Shown here: positions 46,250-54,945 of the stretch, piece by piece | How the letters are laid out: each line of letters opens with the position of its first letter | Numbering within the stretch: the first letter of the stretch is position 1 | NCBI GenBank assembly: GCA_035605695.1 | Contig: DATNGZ010000015.1 | Span: forward strand, 4,968-68,967 | Direction: 5' to 3' | From: VRUE01 sp035605695 | GTDB taxonomy: Bacteria; Actinomycetota; Thermoleophilia; Solirubrobacterales; 70-9 | DNA length: 64,000 bases | The notes under the pieces: model-generated | The model's input: the letters and a program-made list of their open reading frames with translations, nothing else | Told to the model about the DNA's origin: nothing | The model's database searches: none | Translations under genes and position numbers: made by a program

Positions 46250-47633
46250 CCACCAGGTCGCCCTGGATCGCTTTGGCGTCTTCGGCGCCTTTGGCTCGCT
46301 CGTCGCTTGCCAGGCCCGTCAGCGCGAGCGCGCCATCGCTGGCGATCGTCGCGGTCGCCAGAACCGACTGGCCGACCTCCAGCTTCGCCGTGTCGATCGT
46401 CGGCGGCACGGCGAAGAGGAGGTCGTGGCCGCTCTCGCGGACGTCGTCAGCGGAGAGGAGCAACTGGGCGGAGTCCGGACAGACGGCCTCGACGATCCCG
46501 GCAAAGTCGCTGGCGGTAAAGGGAGCGCCCTGGGCTTTGACCTGCCGCTGCCAGAGGATGGCGCTTGGCTGGGTTGGGGGCGGCGGTAGGGCTGGGTCGG
46601 GGACGCAGCTCGGCGGGACCGGAGCGACGCTCGGCGCGGGGGTGGGTGCCGGCAACGGTTCGGCCGGCGGCGTGGGCAGTGGCGGCAGGGTTTCTTCAGG
46701 AGTGACCGGCGGGACGGGTTCGGCGACCGGGCTCGGCGATGCCGGCACGTCTGACGCCGACGCGGAGGCGGGTGCGAGCGTGGAGGCAGAGGCCGAGGCG
46801 GGCGGCAGCTTTTCGATGTCGACAGTGACGCTGGCGAAGGCGCCAAGCGCAGGGAGAGAGGGGGCGGCGCCGGCAGGGTCAGGATGAACGTGGACGAGAA
46901 CCGAGACGCCCCGCTTGGAGACGGTGTACGCCGGCGCGGTCGGGGTGGGGTCGACGTAAGTGACGACGCCGCTGAAGCTCGCCCGCGTCCGCAGGTCGGA
47001 CTTCGTCCGCGGGCCGGCTTCGGCGAAGGTCCCGTTGGCCAGCAGGCGGACCGGGACGCTCACTTTCGCCCCCGGCTGAGGTGGTTTCGCCGCGTGCACC
47101 ACGTCGAGCGTGTCCGCCGGCTCGGCGATCGTGTAACTGGCGGCCGCGGGATTGACGTGGAGGACGATCCCGGACAACGTCTCCTCTTCCGCATCGGGTT
47201 CTTCGCTCGCGGGGGAGGGTTCATCCGAGCCGGGCGGCGTCTTGGTTTCGCTCGGTTCGCTTTCGCCTTCGGAGGAAGCGATCGGGGCGAACGAGGGAAG
47301 CGCCGGTTCCGCGATCGGAATCGAGCCTCCCCCGCCGCCTCCGCCTTCGTTGACGCCGAGGCTCGGCGAAGGGCTACCGCCTTCGCCGTCACCCGCGTCC
47401 GCACCACCGCTGAAGCCTGGAATTTCGATGATCTGGGCGGCCCCGGTGGCAAAGGTCCCCGCCGCCCCCGGCCCGATCGCGACGCCGACGAAGAGTCCGA
47501 AGCCGAGCGCCACCGCCGAGAGCGGTGCCGCCCAGCGGCGGTCGGTGATCGGCAACGCCGCCCATTTCAGCAGCCGGCGGTAGCCCTTGGGGCTCGCCGC
47601 CGCCTTCGCGCCCTTGCCAGGCCGCGGGCTCAC
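46212..47633 (-). CDS. Large membrane-anchored Pro/Ala-rich envelope protein
   Basis: Not recognised. A 473-residue protein starting at GTG 47633, which overlaps the preceding stop (GTGA). A basic cytoplasmic N-terminus precedes one transmembrane helix (about residues 36-58, APLSAVALGFGLFVGVAIG). The outside part has a Gly/Ser/Pro linker, two similar beta-rich modules (SGIVLHVNPAAASYTIAE and SGVVTYVDPTPTAPAYTVSK; about residues 170-270), a long Ala/Pro/Val linker, and a third module (VKAQGAPFTASDFAGIVEAVCPDSAQLLLSADD) near the end. Last gene of the extended pst operon. Confidence 0.75.
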   Translation of the reverse strand: MSPRPGKGAKAAASPKGYRRLLKWAALPITDRRWAAPLSAVALGFGLFVGVAIGPGAAGTFATGAAQIIEIPGFSGGADAGDGEGGSPSPSLGVNEGGGGGGGSIPIAEPALPSFAPIASSEGESEPSETKTPPGSDEPSPASEEPDAEEETLSGIVLHVNPAAASYTIAEPADTLDVVHAAKPPQPGAKVSVPVRLLANGTFAEAGPRTKSDLRTRASFSGVVTYVDPTPTAPAYTVSKRGVSVLVHVHPDPAGAAPSLPALGAFASVTVDIEKLPPASASASTLAPASASASDVPASPSPVAEPVPPVTPEETLPPLPTPPAEPLPAPTPAPSVAPVPPSCVPDPALPPPPTQPSAILWQRQVKAQGAPFTASDFAGIVEAVCPDSAQLLLSADDVRESGHDLLFAVPPTIDTAKLEVGQSVLATATIASDGALALTGLASDERAKGAEDAKAIQGDLVAKRPLARPRSSR

Positions 47634-47950
47634 GAACCGGCCACCGTCCCCACCGAGCCGCGGTCCATCAGGTCGTTGCCGCACTGCCAGCAAAAGACCG
47701 AGCCGCGCGCGTAGAGCGCCCCGCAGGAACCGCAGGCGCCGGCGGCGCCGGCCTGGTCGAGCTTCAGCATCCGTTCGACCTCGGCCAGCTCGGCGTCGAC
47801 CTGCTGCAGCTTCGCCGCCTGCTTGGTGAGGACGTCGAGCCTGAAGTGGTCGCGGCTCGCCATCTCATAGGTGAGGCCACCGAGATCCCACTGCAACTCG
47901 CTCAGTTCACGGCTGAGACGGTCGCGGCGTTTTTCCAGATCGCCGCTCAT
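47630..47950 (-). CDS. Coiled-coil plus zinc-ribbon small protein
   Basis: A 106-residue protein: a long coiled coil (residues about 1-75, LEKRRDRLSRELSELQWDL ... LTKQAAKLQQVDAELAEVERML) then a zinc ribbon CGSCGALYARGSVFCWQCG (about 80-98) and a short tail. No enzyme activity is apparent; a scaffold or adaptor is plausible. Its start overlaps the previous stop (ATGA) and its stop overlaps the next start (GTGA). Confidence 0.78.
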   Translation of the reverse strand: MSGDLEKRRDRLSRELSELQWDLGGLTYEMASRDHFRLDVLTKQAAKLQQVDAELAEVERMLKLDQAGAAGACGSCGALYARGSVFCWQCGNDLMDRGSVGTVAGS

Positions 47951-48630
47951 TCGAACGTTTCCGCCGCGCCGCCGCCGCCCGGCGCCTTCGAGGTGTCGAT
48001 CGGCGGCGGCTTGCCCGGGGTGGCGATTTTGTCGGGCAGTTTCTTGATCGTTTTCTCGTAGCTTTCGCCGCTCTGACTGTTGAGGTTTTCGAGATCGTCA
48101 GTGGTTGCTTGGACGGTCGCCTTGCTTTCGTGGGCGGCGCTACCGGTGAGGCCTCCGGCGACAGCCTTGGCGCCCGTCCCCCCTCCCTTCGACTTCTTCT
48201 CGGCCTTTGGCTTCGCCGCGGCCGTTTTCGTTTCTTCCGGTTCGGCCGAGCCAGCGCTGGCGGCGGTTTCGCCGCCGACCTTGACGATCGGTGCCGGAGC
48301 GGCGCTGGGCGAGCTGTTCCCCTTGCCGATCAGCACGCCGACCAGCAGCATTAGGCCGAGGACGGCGATTCCCCCTACCGCGGCAAACGGAGCGTAGTCG
48401 CGCTCCGCCTTGGCCGGCCCGGGAGGCGGCGCTGGATCGCTCGACGGGACCTCCGCCGCCTCCTCGCCCTTGGAAGCGGCGATCATTTTTTGGAAGTCGA
48501 CGCGGGGCTCGGTCCGCCGCCTGCCGCAGTTGAGGCAGTAGCGCTGATCGGCCGCCAGCGGGGCGCCGCACTCCTGGCACGGTTCCCCCTGTTCGCCGAA
48601 CACCGGTGCCTGTGGGTCTGCATCCACCAT
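47947..48630 (-). CDS. Zinc-ribbon single-pass membrane protein
   Basis: A 227-residue protein with an N-terminal zinc ribbon CQECGAPLAADQRYCLNCG (residues 18-36), a linker, one transmembrane helix (about residues 85-103, VGGIAVLGLMLLVGVLIG) and an Ala/Lys-rich outside tail ending with a short conserved-looking block (NSQSGESYEKTIKKLPDKIATPGKPPP). The cytoplasmic ribbon and external tail suggest a membrane adaptor. The family is unknown. It overlaps the next gene by ATGA. Confidence 0.78.
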   Translation of the reverse strand: MVDADPQAPVFGEQGEPCQECGAPLAADQRYCLNCGRRRTEPRVDFQKMIAASKGEEAAEVPSSDPAPPPGPAKAERDYAPFAAVGGIAVLGLMLLVGVLIGKGNSSPSAAPAPIVKVGGETAASAGSAEPEETKTAAAKPKAEKKSKGGGTGAKAVAGGLTGSAAHESKATVQATTDDLENLNSQSGESYEKTIKKLPDKIATPGKPPPIDTSKAPGGGGAAETFE

Positions 48631-48639
48631 GCGCTCCTC

Positions 48640-49389
48640 CTATTCGGACCCGCTGCCGGGAAGGGTCGGGAATTGACTGACTTCGAGATCGGTTCCGGTC
48701 GGATCGCCGATGAAGAAAATGTCGTAGTGCAGGGGTTTCGTGCCCGCTTTCAGATGCTCGATCGCACCCCGCCCGGCCGCCACAACCTTGCCGCCGCTGC
48801 GGCCAACCGCGTAGAGCAGCAGCCGTTCCTGGTCCTCACCGGTCTTGTTGATGACGGTGCCGGTGGCCTCGATGCCGGAGACCGGATCTCCCTCGACCTT
48901 GGGCGCCGAGACCTCGATCTCGGGCTGCTTCCCCGAGTAAGAGTCGGTGCTGGCCCCGACCTTCACCTTCACCGACTTCGGCTTGCCCGCGGCCATCACC
49001 TGGTCATTGACCCAGTCGACGTCGCCCCCCGCGGGGATATAGGGCACCGCGGCGAGCGCTGGCTCGATCCCCGGGATCGCGTTCGTGTAGACGCTCTTTC
49101 CCTTCGCGTCGAGCACTTCGATCAGGATCGGCACGTCGACCAAGTTCTTCTCGGAGCTGTTATGGAGGCTGACGACGACGGCGCCGCCGTTCGAATCGTT
49201 GAGGACCGTCGCCGACGTCACCTTGACCTCGGTGCTCTCCTTCTCGATCTTCACCCCCGAATCGGCAAGCAGCGTCTTCGCGCCCTCCTTTTCCAGCTCG
49301 GCGCTGCGGCTCTGGGTCGACTCGCAGGCGACAAGGCTCGTGGCGGCGAGCAGGGCGAGGCCGGCGAGCGCGATTGCGCGCGGCCTCAA
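48640..49389 (-). CDS. Lipoprotein of the extended pst operon
   Basis: A 249-residue lipoprotein: signal peptide with lipobox SLVAC (C22), helical segment, then a beta-sandwich-like region (KVTSATVLNDSNGGAVVVSLHNSSEKNLVDVPILIEVLDAKGK) resembling FxLYD/DUF-type extracellular domains, and a second beta-rich half. No enzymatic motif. It begins at TTG, overlapping the pstB stop (TTGA). A role at the cell surface in phosphate uptake or sensing is inferred only from the operon. Confidence 0.78.
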   Translation of the reverse strand: MRPRAIALAGLALLAATSLVACESTQSRSAELEKEGAKTLLADSGVKIEKESTEVKVTSATVLNDSNGGAVVVSLHNSSEKNLVDVPILIEVLDAKGKSVYTNAIPGIEPALAAVPYIPAGGDVDWVNDQVMAAGKPKSVKVKVGASTDSYSGKQPEIEVSAPKVEGDPVSGIEATGTVINKTGEDQERLLLYAVGRSGGKVVAAGRGAIEHLKAGTKPLHYDIFFIGDPTGTDLEVSQFPTLPGSGSE

Positions 49390-50348
49390 CCGAACCCTCC
49401 GCTGACGTACTCGCGGGTGCGCTCGGCAACCGGCGAACCGAAGACCCGCTCGGCCTCGCCGTACTCGACCAGGTCGCCGAGGTACATGAAGGCGACGTGG
49501 TCGGCGACTCGCTGGGCCTGCTGCAGGTTGTGGGTGACGATCACGATCGCGATCTCGCTGCGCAGGGAGACGATCGTCTCCTCGATCACCTGGGTCGAGA
49601 TCGGGTCGAGCGCCGAGCAGGGCTCGTCGAGCAGTAGGACCTCGGGCTGGACTGCCAGTGAGCGGGCGATGCAGAGTCGCTGCTGCTGGCCGCCGGAGAG
49701 CGCCAGCGCCGGGTGGTCGAGGTTGTCCTTGACCTCCTCGAGCAGTCCGGCGCGTTCAAGGGCGGCGACGACGACCGGCTCCAGCTCACGCTTCGAGGGC
49801 TTCTTCGAGCCGCGCTCACGCAGGCCGTAGGCGACGTTGTCGAAGATGCTCATCGGGAACGGGTTCGGCTGCTGGAAGAGCATCCCGACCCGGCGCCGCA
49901 GGTGGGTGACGTCAAAGAGGTCGACGTCCTCGCCGTCGAGCAGGATCTTGCCGCCACGGCTCGCCGCTGGGGTGAGGTCGACGAGCCGGTTGAGCGAGCG
50001 CAGCAGGGTCGTCTTGCCGCAGCCCGAGGGACCGATCAGCGCCAGCACCTCGCCCTGGCGCACCGTCAGCGAGACCTGGTTGACGGCGAGCTTCTGCCCG
50101 TAGGCGATGCTCAGCGCCTCGGTCCGCATCCGCTCCAGCGGCGCCGTGTCGGCGCGCGGCATCCGCTTCGCCAGCGCCGCGACCGCGGTGGGAGCGACGT
50201 GGCCGTTGCCGGCGGCCGGCGGCTGGGCGACGGTCGGCGCCTCCTCGACCGCGATCCGCCGCACCGGCGGCGGCAGTTGCGCGGCGACGGACATCGGCTC
50301 GCGCAGTGGGTCGAAGCCCTCCTCCTCGGCTGGGATCAGCGGGTCCAA
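49386..50348 (-). CDS. pstB: Phosphate ABC transporter ATP-binding protein
   Basis: ATPase that powers high-affinity phosphate import. Walker A GPSGCGKTTLLR, Q-loop QQPNPFPMSIFDNVAYGLR, signature LSGGQQQRLCIARSLAV, and Walker B LLLDEPCSALDPISTQ are all intact. The 320-residue form has a ~75-residue Pro/Ala-rich N-terminal extension absent in typical PstB (about 250-280). The TTG start at 50348 has AAAGGAG 6 nt upstream and overlaps pstA by 13 bp; ATG 50294 is an alternative that removes part of the extension. Confidence 0.95.
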   Translation of the reverse strand: MDPLIPAEEEGFDPLREPMSVAAQLPPPVRRIAVEEAPTVAQPPAAGNGHVAPTAVAALAKRMPRADTAPLERMRTEALSIAYGQKLAVNQVSLTVRQGEVLALIGPSGCGKTTLLRSLNRLVDLTPAASRGGKILLDGEDVDLFDVTHLRRRVGMLFQQPNPFPMSIFDNVAYGLRERGSKKPSKRELEPVVVAALERAGLLEEVKDNLDHPALALSGGQQQRLCIARSLAVQPEVLLLDEPCSALDPISTQVIEETIVSLRSEIAIVIVTHNLQQAQRVADHVAFMYLGDLVEYGEAERVFGSPVAERTREYVSGGFG

Positions 50349-51316
50349 GTCGGCTCCTTTCGGCGCGCGATCAGGTCGACCGCGAAGTTGAGGAAGATGA
50401 CGATCACGAGCAGTACGAAAGCGGCGGCGTAGGCCTTCTGCGGGGCGCCGCCCTCGCCGGCCGGCGAGTTGTTGTAGACGTAGGTCGTCAGGGTGCTGCC
50501 GGTTCCCTTCAGCAGGCCCCAGACCGGCGTGCCGTTCTCCGGTTGGATCTGCTGCGAGGCGCCGAGCAGGATCACGACGATCGCCGTGTCGCCGACGATC
50601 CGCCCCATTCCCAGGGTCACGCCGGTGCCGATCCCCCGCCGCGAGGCGGGCAGCAGTACGCGGCGGATGGTCGAGATCCTGTCCTTGCCGAGGGCGTATG
50701 AGGCCTCGCGGACGTGGCTGGGAATCGATTGCAGCGCCTCGCGGGTCGAGCCCACAATCAGCGGCAGCGCGATTAGCGCCATCATCGCCCCGGCGGTGAA
50801 AAAGGAGCGGCCGAAGACAGCGTTGCCTTCCGCGGTGAAGGAGAGAAAGCCGAAGACGCTTTGCTGGAAGACCAGCAGCCCGAAGATCGCCAGCACGATG
50901 CTGGGCGTGCCGGCGACGATCTCCACCCCCGACTCAACCGCCCGCGCCAGCCAGGAGGGCCGCGCGTACTCCGAGAGCCAGACCGCGATCCCGACCCCGA
51001 TCGGGGTGGCGATCGCGGTGCCGAGGATGGTCAGGATGACCGTGCCCTCGATCGGGTCAAGGAAGCCGCCCGACTTGGTCTGGTCGAGGCTTGGCAGCGG
51101 GTGACTGGCCAGCAGCGTCAGGCTGAGGTACTGGAGGCCGCGGAAGAGCATGTAGAGGACGATCGCCGCGGCGAGAGCGCAGAGCAGGATGCCCGCGGCC
51201 CAGGCCAGCCCGACGCCGATCTTGTCGCCGCGGCTCCAGGATTCTTCGCCGCGACGGTGGACGAGGGACGGCGGCCCGGAGGCGGGCGGGGCCGGGGCGT
51301 GTGCGTGCGTGCTCAA
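50336..51316 (-). CDS. pstA: Phosphate ABC transporter permease PstA
   Basis: A 326-residue inner-membrane permease with six helices after a cytoplasmic N-terminus. The transport domain shows GTAIATPIGVGIAVWLSEYA, EIVAGTPSIVLAIFGLLVF, the EAA-like loop REASYALGKDRISTIRRVLLPASRRGIGTG, and GDTAIVVILLG. It starts at TTG with GAGGTGAGGA upstream, 4 nt after pstC. It pairs with PstC to form the channel. Confidence 0.94.
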   Translation of the reverse strand: MSTHAHAPAPPASGPPSLVHRRGEESWSRGDKIGVGLAWAAGILLCALAAAIVLYMLFRGLQYLSLTLLASHPLPSLDQTKSGGFLDPIEGTVILTILGTAIATPIGVGIAVWLSEYARPSWLARAVESGVEIVAGTPSIVLAIFGLLVFQQSVFGFLSFTAEGNAVFGRSFFTAGAMMALIALPLIVGSTREALQSIPSHVREASYALGKDRISTIRRVLLPASRRGIGTGVTLGMGRIVGDTAIVVILLGASQQIQPENGTPVWGLLKGTGSTLTTYVYNNSPAGEGGAPQKAYAAAFVLLVIVIFLNFAVDLIARRKEPTWTR

Positions 51317-51320
51317 GTCC

Positions 51321-52322
51321 TCACCTCGCCTGCAGCGTGTATTTGCGCATCGACTGGCGGGCGGCCCAACCGGCGAAGGAGAGGAAGAAGCTGGAGATCA
51401 GCAGGACCGCGGCAAAGGCGTAGACCGTCTGCCCGAAGGGCTTCACCGAGAGGCCCTCGGCGTTGTCGACGATCGTCGCCGCCAGCGTCCGCGCCGGCTC
51501 GAAGATGAAGGTGGTGCCATCGAGCGGGTTGGGCGCGAACCCGACCGAGCCGGAGACCATCGAGAGCATGATCGCCTCGCCGAGGGCGCGGGCGGTGGCC
51601 AGCACGATCGCCGCAACGATCGCCGGTCGCGCCGCGCGCAGGCCAACCGTGCGCAGGGCGCGCCAGCGGTTGACGCCGAGCGCGGCGGCCCCCTCGGTCC
51701 AGTTGCGCGGCACCGAGCGCAGCGCGTCGGTGGTGATCGCGACCATGATCGGCGTGATCATCACCGTGAGCACGAGGACGCCGACCAGGATGCTCGTCCC
51801 GTCGAGCTGGATCACGTAGCGGACCGCGTCCTTTTCGGAGCCGGAAATGACGTGGTTGCCGACAAAGGGAACGAGGACGAGGATCCCGATCAAGCCGTAG
51901 ACAACCGAAGGCACGGCGGCGAGCAGGCGGATCACCGGCTGCATCACGCGCCGCATCGCCTGGGGGGCGAACTCGACGATGAACATCGCCGAGAGCAGTG
52001 AGATCGCGGTCGAGAGCACGACGGCGGCGCCGGTGATCAGGGCCGTCGCGTAGAGCAGCGGCCAGGCGTGCATGGTGTAGACGTAGTTGCTCGGGTTGGC
52101 CGGCGAGTTGAAGATGTTGGCCAGCTGCTCGTCGACGTTGCCCCCCGGCCCAAACCAGGCGAGCCCGTTGTGGGCAAACGAGGGCCACGCCTTCGAGAAG
52201 ACGAAGACGATCATGAAGCCGATCAGCAGAAGGACAGCGGACGCCAGCGCGCCGAGGGCTACCTCGGCGCGCTGGTCGGTGCGGTCCTTGGGCTTCGCGT
52301 TATGCGAGCCGTTGACGCTCAT
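51321..52322 (-). CDS. pstC: Phosphate ABC transporter permease PstC
   Basis: A 333-residue inner-membrane permease. Recognisable elements are LFSAMFIVEFAP-type segment (LLSAMFIVEFAPQAMRRV), LLAAVPSVVYGLIGILVLVPF, TDALRSVPRNWTEGAAALGVNRWRALRTV (EAA loop) and ARALGEAIMLSMVSG. The ATG directly follows the pstS stop (TAGATG). Confidence 0.94.
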   Translation of the reverse strand: MSVNGSHNAKPKDRTDQRAEVALGALASAVLLLIGFMIVFVFSKAWPSFAHNGLAWFGPGGNVDEQLANIFNSPANPSNYVYTMHAWPLLYATALITGAAVVLSTAISLLSAMFIVEFAPQAMRRVMQPVIRLLAAVPSVVYGLIGILVLVPFVGNHVISGSEKDAVRYVIQLDGTSILVGVLVLTVMITPIMVAITTDALRSVPRNWTEGAAALGVNRWRALRTVGLRAARPAIVAAIVLATARALGEAIMLSMVSGSVGFAPNPLDGTTFIFEPARTLAATIVDNAEGLSVKPFGQTVYAFAAVLLISSFFLSFAGWAARQSMRKYTLQAR

Positions 52323-53144
52323 CTAGCTCAGCGGAACCCACTGGGTGCCGATGATTTTGCTGGCGTCTTTGCTGTGCGTGATCCAGTTGATCCATTTCGC
52401 GGTGGCGCCGGTCGGCGCGCCGCGGGTGACCATGTAGAGATTGCGCACGCCGCCGTACTGACCTGACTTGGCATTACGCAGGTTGCATTCGACCCCCTGG
52501 TAGGGAATCGTGTGCACGTTTTTGGTGAAGGCCAGGGAGACGTAGCCGATCCCACCCGGGTCGCTGGCAACGGACTGTTCGACCAGGCCGTTTGAGCCCT
52601 TCTGACTGGCGCCGCTGAAGACTTTCGTGCTGCCCATGAAAATCTTCAGGAAAGCGTCCTGCGTACCGGATGCAGCGGTCCTCGTGAAGAGGTCGATCGT
52701 GCCGGTCTGAGTCGAGCCCGGGACCTGACTCCAACTGCGGGCGCTGCCGCCGAAGATCGCCTGGATCCCGGCCTGATCGAGGCCCGGAAGCGGATTGGCG
52801 TTGTTGCTGACGAGGCAGAGCGCGTCGTGGGCGATCTTGTTGAACACGAGGCCACCCGGATCGGAGGGCTTCGGGTCACGCGAGGAGTTGCCGATCGTCA
52901 CCCGGCCCGCGGCGACATCCGCCACGCCGATGTCCGAGCCGCCCTGGAGCAGCTTGAAGTTGACGCAGTGGTCACAGACGCTCAGGTACTTGCGGGCGAG
53001 CAGCGCCGCAAGCGGCGCCACCGTGGTGGATCCGCTCATCGTGATTGTCGCCTTGGCCGAGGCCGCGGCTGGTGCCGCGGCGGGAACCGCGGCAACGATT
53101 GCCAGGGCGGAGAAAAGCCCGACCCGGCGCAGTCGATTTCTCAT
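52323..53144 (-). CDS. pstS: Phosphate-binding protein PstS
   Basis: Extracellular solute-binding protein that captures phosphate. The 273-residue precursor has a Sec signal (MRNRLRRVGLFSALAIVA, cleavage near ASA/KA residue 31), then SGSTTVAPLAALLARKY, the phosphate-loop region QGGSDIGVADVAAGRVTIGNSSRD, and TRTAASGTQDAFLKIF. No lipobox is evident, so it may be released or held by partners. AAAGGAG precedes the ATG. It heads the pstSCAB operon. No convincing pair of PHO boxes was found; only one TTCACC half-site lies upstream. Confidence 0.93.
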   Translation of the reverse strand: MRNRLRRVGLFSALAIVAAVPAAAPAAASAKATITMSGSTTVAPLAALLARKYLSVCDHCVNFKLLQGGSDIGVADVAAGRVTIGNSSRDPKPSDPGGLVFNKIAHDALCLVSNNANPLPGLDQAGIQAIFGGSARSWSQVPGSTQTGTIDLFTRTAASGTQDAFLKIFMGSTKVFSGASQKGSNGLVEQSVASDPGGIGYVSLAFTKNVHTIPYQGVECNLRNAKSGQYGGVRNLYMVTRGAPTGATAKWINWITHSKDASKIIGTQWVPLS

Positions 53145-53200
53145 CGACGTGACTCCTTTCGAGTTGTCGCTGGTGAAATTGGTTGCGTTCGGACGGGACA

Positions 53201-53803
53201 TCAAGCGCTTGCCCGCTGGTGCCGTTTGGCGGCTTTCACAGGCGCGGCTTTGCTGCAGTCGGGGCCCTTGAGACGGAAGGGCTGGGTGACCGCGGTGAAC
53301 GGTTTGTTGGTGACCGAGTCGAACTGGGTCACCGTGGCGCTGACCCAAACCTTGAACTTGTCCGACTTCGTCTTTGCCGCTTCACACGGATCGCGGCCAA
53401 TCGCGAACTCGCCGGACATCGAGTTGCCGAAGTTGCTGACGCCCTTACAGCCGAAGCCGGAGCTTGGGAACGGACCTTCGCACCCGAACGCTTCGTTGGT
53501 CGCTTCGCCGCTGTTGATGTCGAGGACGAGCACCTCGGTGCTGAAGAAATCGACCTGACGACTGGAAATGATCGAGTAACCCAGGACCTGGGTGTTGCAG
53601 TTGAACTTGTAGCTGAGACCACCGGGCGGTTCGATGCCGGGAATTTCGTCGTTCAGCTCGAGGCTGCCGCCACAGAGCGGAGCTTCGGCTGCGACCGCGC
53701 CCGCCGGAAGGCTGAGGGCGCCGACGCATCCCGCAGCGGCCGCGAGAGCCGCGATTGTCACCCGCGCACGGCTCAGCGGATGCCTTTTTCTGATCTTGAT
53801 CAC
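53201..53803 (-). CDS. Secreted cysteine-containing protein upstream of pst
   Basis: Not recognised. A 200-residue protein with a basic, long signal peptide (cleavage probably after AVA near residue 39) and a mature domain with seven or so cysteines (CGGSLELN, CNTQ, CEGPF, CKGVS, CEAA, CSK), suggesting disulfides. Central sequence LSYKFNCNTQVLGYSIISSRQVDFF looks beta-rich. It starts at GTG with GGAG nearby. Whether it shares a transcript with pstS (57 bp gap) is unknown. Confidence 0.7.
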   Translation of the reverse strand: MIKIRKRHPLSRARVTIAALAAAAGCVGALSLPAGAVAAEAPLCGGSLELNDEIPGIEPPGGLSYKFNCNTQVLGYSIISSRQVDFFSTEVLVLDINSGEATNEAFGCEGPFPSSGFGCKGVSNFGNSMSGEFAIGRDPCEAAKTKSDKFKVWVSATVTQFDSVTNKPFTAVTQPFRLKGPDCSKAAPVKAAKRHQRASA

Positions 53804-53913
53804 CTATCGGACTCCTTGCGTCTTGCGGTTTACGTCCCGCAAGAACGCGGGCCGCTCGGCGGCAGTGTCGGGGTCCGCGGATGCGCACATGTTGCGATCC
53901 GGTATAGGGGACG

Positions 53914-53953
53914 TAAAAACGGTGTAACAGTGTTGTAAAAGGAACACTGTTAC
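53914..53953 (-). terminator. Rho-independent terminator after merR
   Basis: GTAACAGTGTT (53924-53934) pairs perfectly with AACACTGTTAC (53943-53953) across an 8-nt loop. On the minus strand, TTTTT follows a few bases later (complement of 53914-53918). Placement after the merR stop fits. A TATACC hexamer just beyond may be the -10 box of the secreted-protein gene. Confidence 0.7.
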
Positions 53954-53998
53954 CAGGCACGGTGCAGGCGTGCCTGCAGGAGTTAGCCGAGGGCGCTT

Positions 53999-54838
53999 TT
54001 AGGCGAAAGCCTGGGAAGCGCGGCGACGCAGATCTGCGTTGAGCATCCCGGTCACTTCACTTGGGGTGGTGCCCGCCGTGGGCACCGCATCGCCGATTAG
54101 GCCACTGGCGCGGAAGCCGTAGAGCGGAGCGTCGAAGCCGACCTCGCGGATCTTGCGGACCAGGTTGACGGCGCCGGGTGTGTCGGCGCCGGGGCCGCAG
54201 AGGACGATCGCGGTCGGGTCGAGAGCGCGCAGGGCGCGCTCGAGCCGCTCGTCACCGAGCTCGTTGGAGAGCATCAGCACGCGGAAGCCGGCACGGCGAA
54301 GCGTCAGGTCGAGCGCCTGCGCGTGGACCGCCTCGGCGTCGGAGCCGTGGCTGGAATCGAGCAGCAGGATGCCGGCGGGACGGGAGGCGGCGGAGGCGAG
54401 GCGGCGGGCGCCGTGCAGCCAACCGGTCGCCCAGCGTGAGGCGAACTCGAGCTCGGCCTCGCGGTCGGGGTCGGCGGCGAGCTGATCGACCGCGGGCAGC
54501 AGCATCTCCTCGACCGTGCGCTCCAGCGGGCGCAGCGCCAGGCTCTCCTCGACCGCGCGGTTGGCGGCCTCCTCATCGAAGCTTTCAAGCGCGACCACCA
54601 GGTTGCCGCCGCTGGCCGGCGCCGACTGGCGCTGGCGGGCAAGTTCGATCGCCGAGGAGATGTTGCCGGTCTGGGCGAGGGCGTCGCGCAGCGTCTGCAA
54701 CTCGACCAGCTCGTAGTTGCGGTGGTTGCCGACCGTGCGCTTCGGCACCGGGTAGCCGTAGCGGCGCTCCCAGCTGCGCAGGGTGTTGGGGCTGACCCCC
54801 AGCACTTCGGCGGCGGCGTTGGTTCTTATTCCTGGCAT
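53999..54838 (-). CDS. MerR-family regulator with B12-binding-like domain
   Basis: A 279-residue CarH/LitR-type protein. The N-terminus is a MerR winged helix (TNAAAEVLGVSPNTLRSWERRYGYPVPKR), then a four-helix part (ERTVEEMLLPAVDQLA ... FASRWATGWLHGARRLA) and a Rossmann-like domain (ILLLDSSHGSDAEAVHAQALDLTLRRAGFRVLMLSNE ... AIVLCGPG). Cobalamin ligation in CarH uses E-x-H-x-x-G and a W-x9-EH motif; here the first is DSSHGS and the second lacks EH, so B12 light sensing is doubtful. Its target could be the neighbouring GGDEF gene. Confidence 0.85.
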   Translation of the reverse strand: MPGIRTNAAAEVLGVSPNTLRSWERRYGYPVPKRTVGNHRNYELVELQTLRDALAQTGNISSAIELARQRQSAPASGGNLVVALESFDEEAANRAVEESLALRPLERTVEEMLLPAVDQLAADPDREAELEFASRWATGWLHGARRLASAASRPAGILLLDSSHGSDAEAVHAQALDLTLRRAGFRVLMLSNELGDERLERALRALDPTAIVLCGPGADTPGAVNLVRKIREVGFDAPLYGFRASGLIGDAVPTAGTTPSEVTGMLNADLRRRASQAFA

Positions 54839-54924
54839 CTCAGTCGTCCCTTGGGGTGGTGTCCAGCACTATTCGCCCGACATCGGCATCTTCCCAGGGA
54901 AAATCCAGGTTTACGCAAGTTATG

Positions 54925-54945
54925 GACAGATTTCCGGAATCTGTC
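54925..54945. promoter_or_regulatory. Inverted repeat between merR and GGDEF gene
   Basis: GACAGATT-TCCGG-AATCTGTC has 8-bp perfect arms. It overlaps the stop codon of the GGDEF gene and lies upstream of merR. It may be a terminator or an operator for merR. Confidence 0.4.

Noticed and set aside
53145..53200. PHO boxes upstream of pstS
   Set aside because: Only one TTCACC-like half-site is visible; the paired direct repeats expected of PhoP sites are absent.
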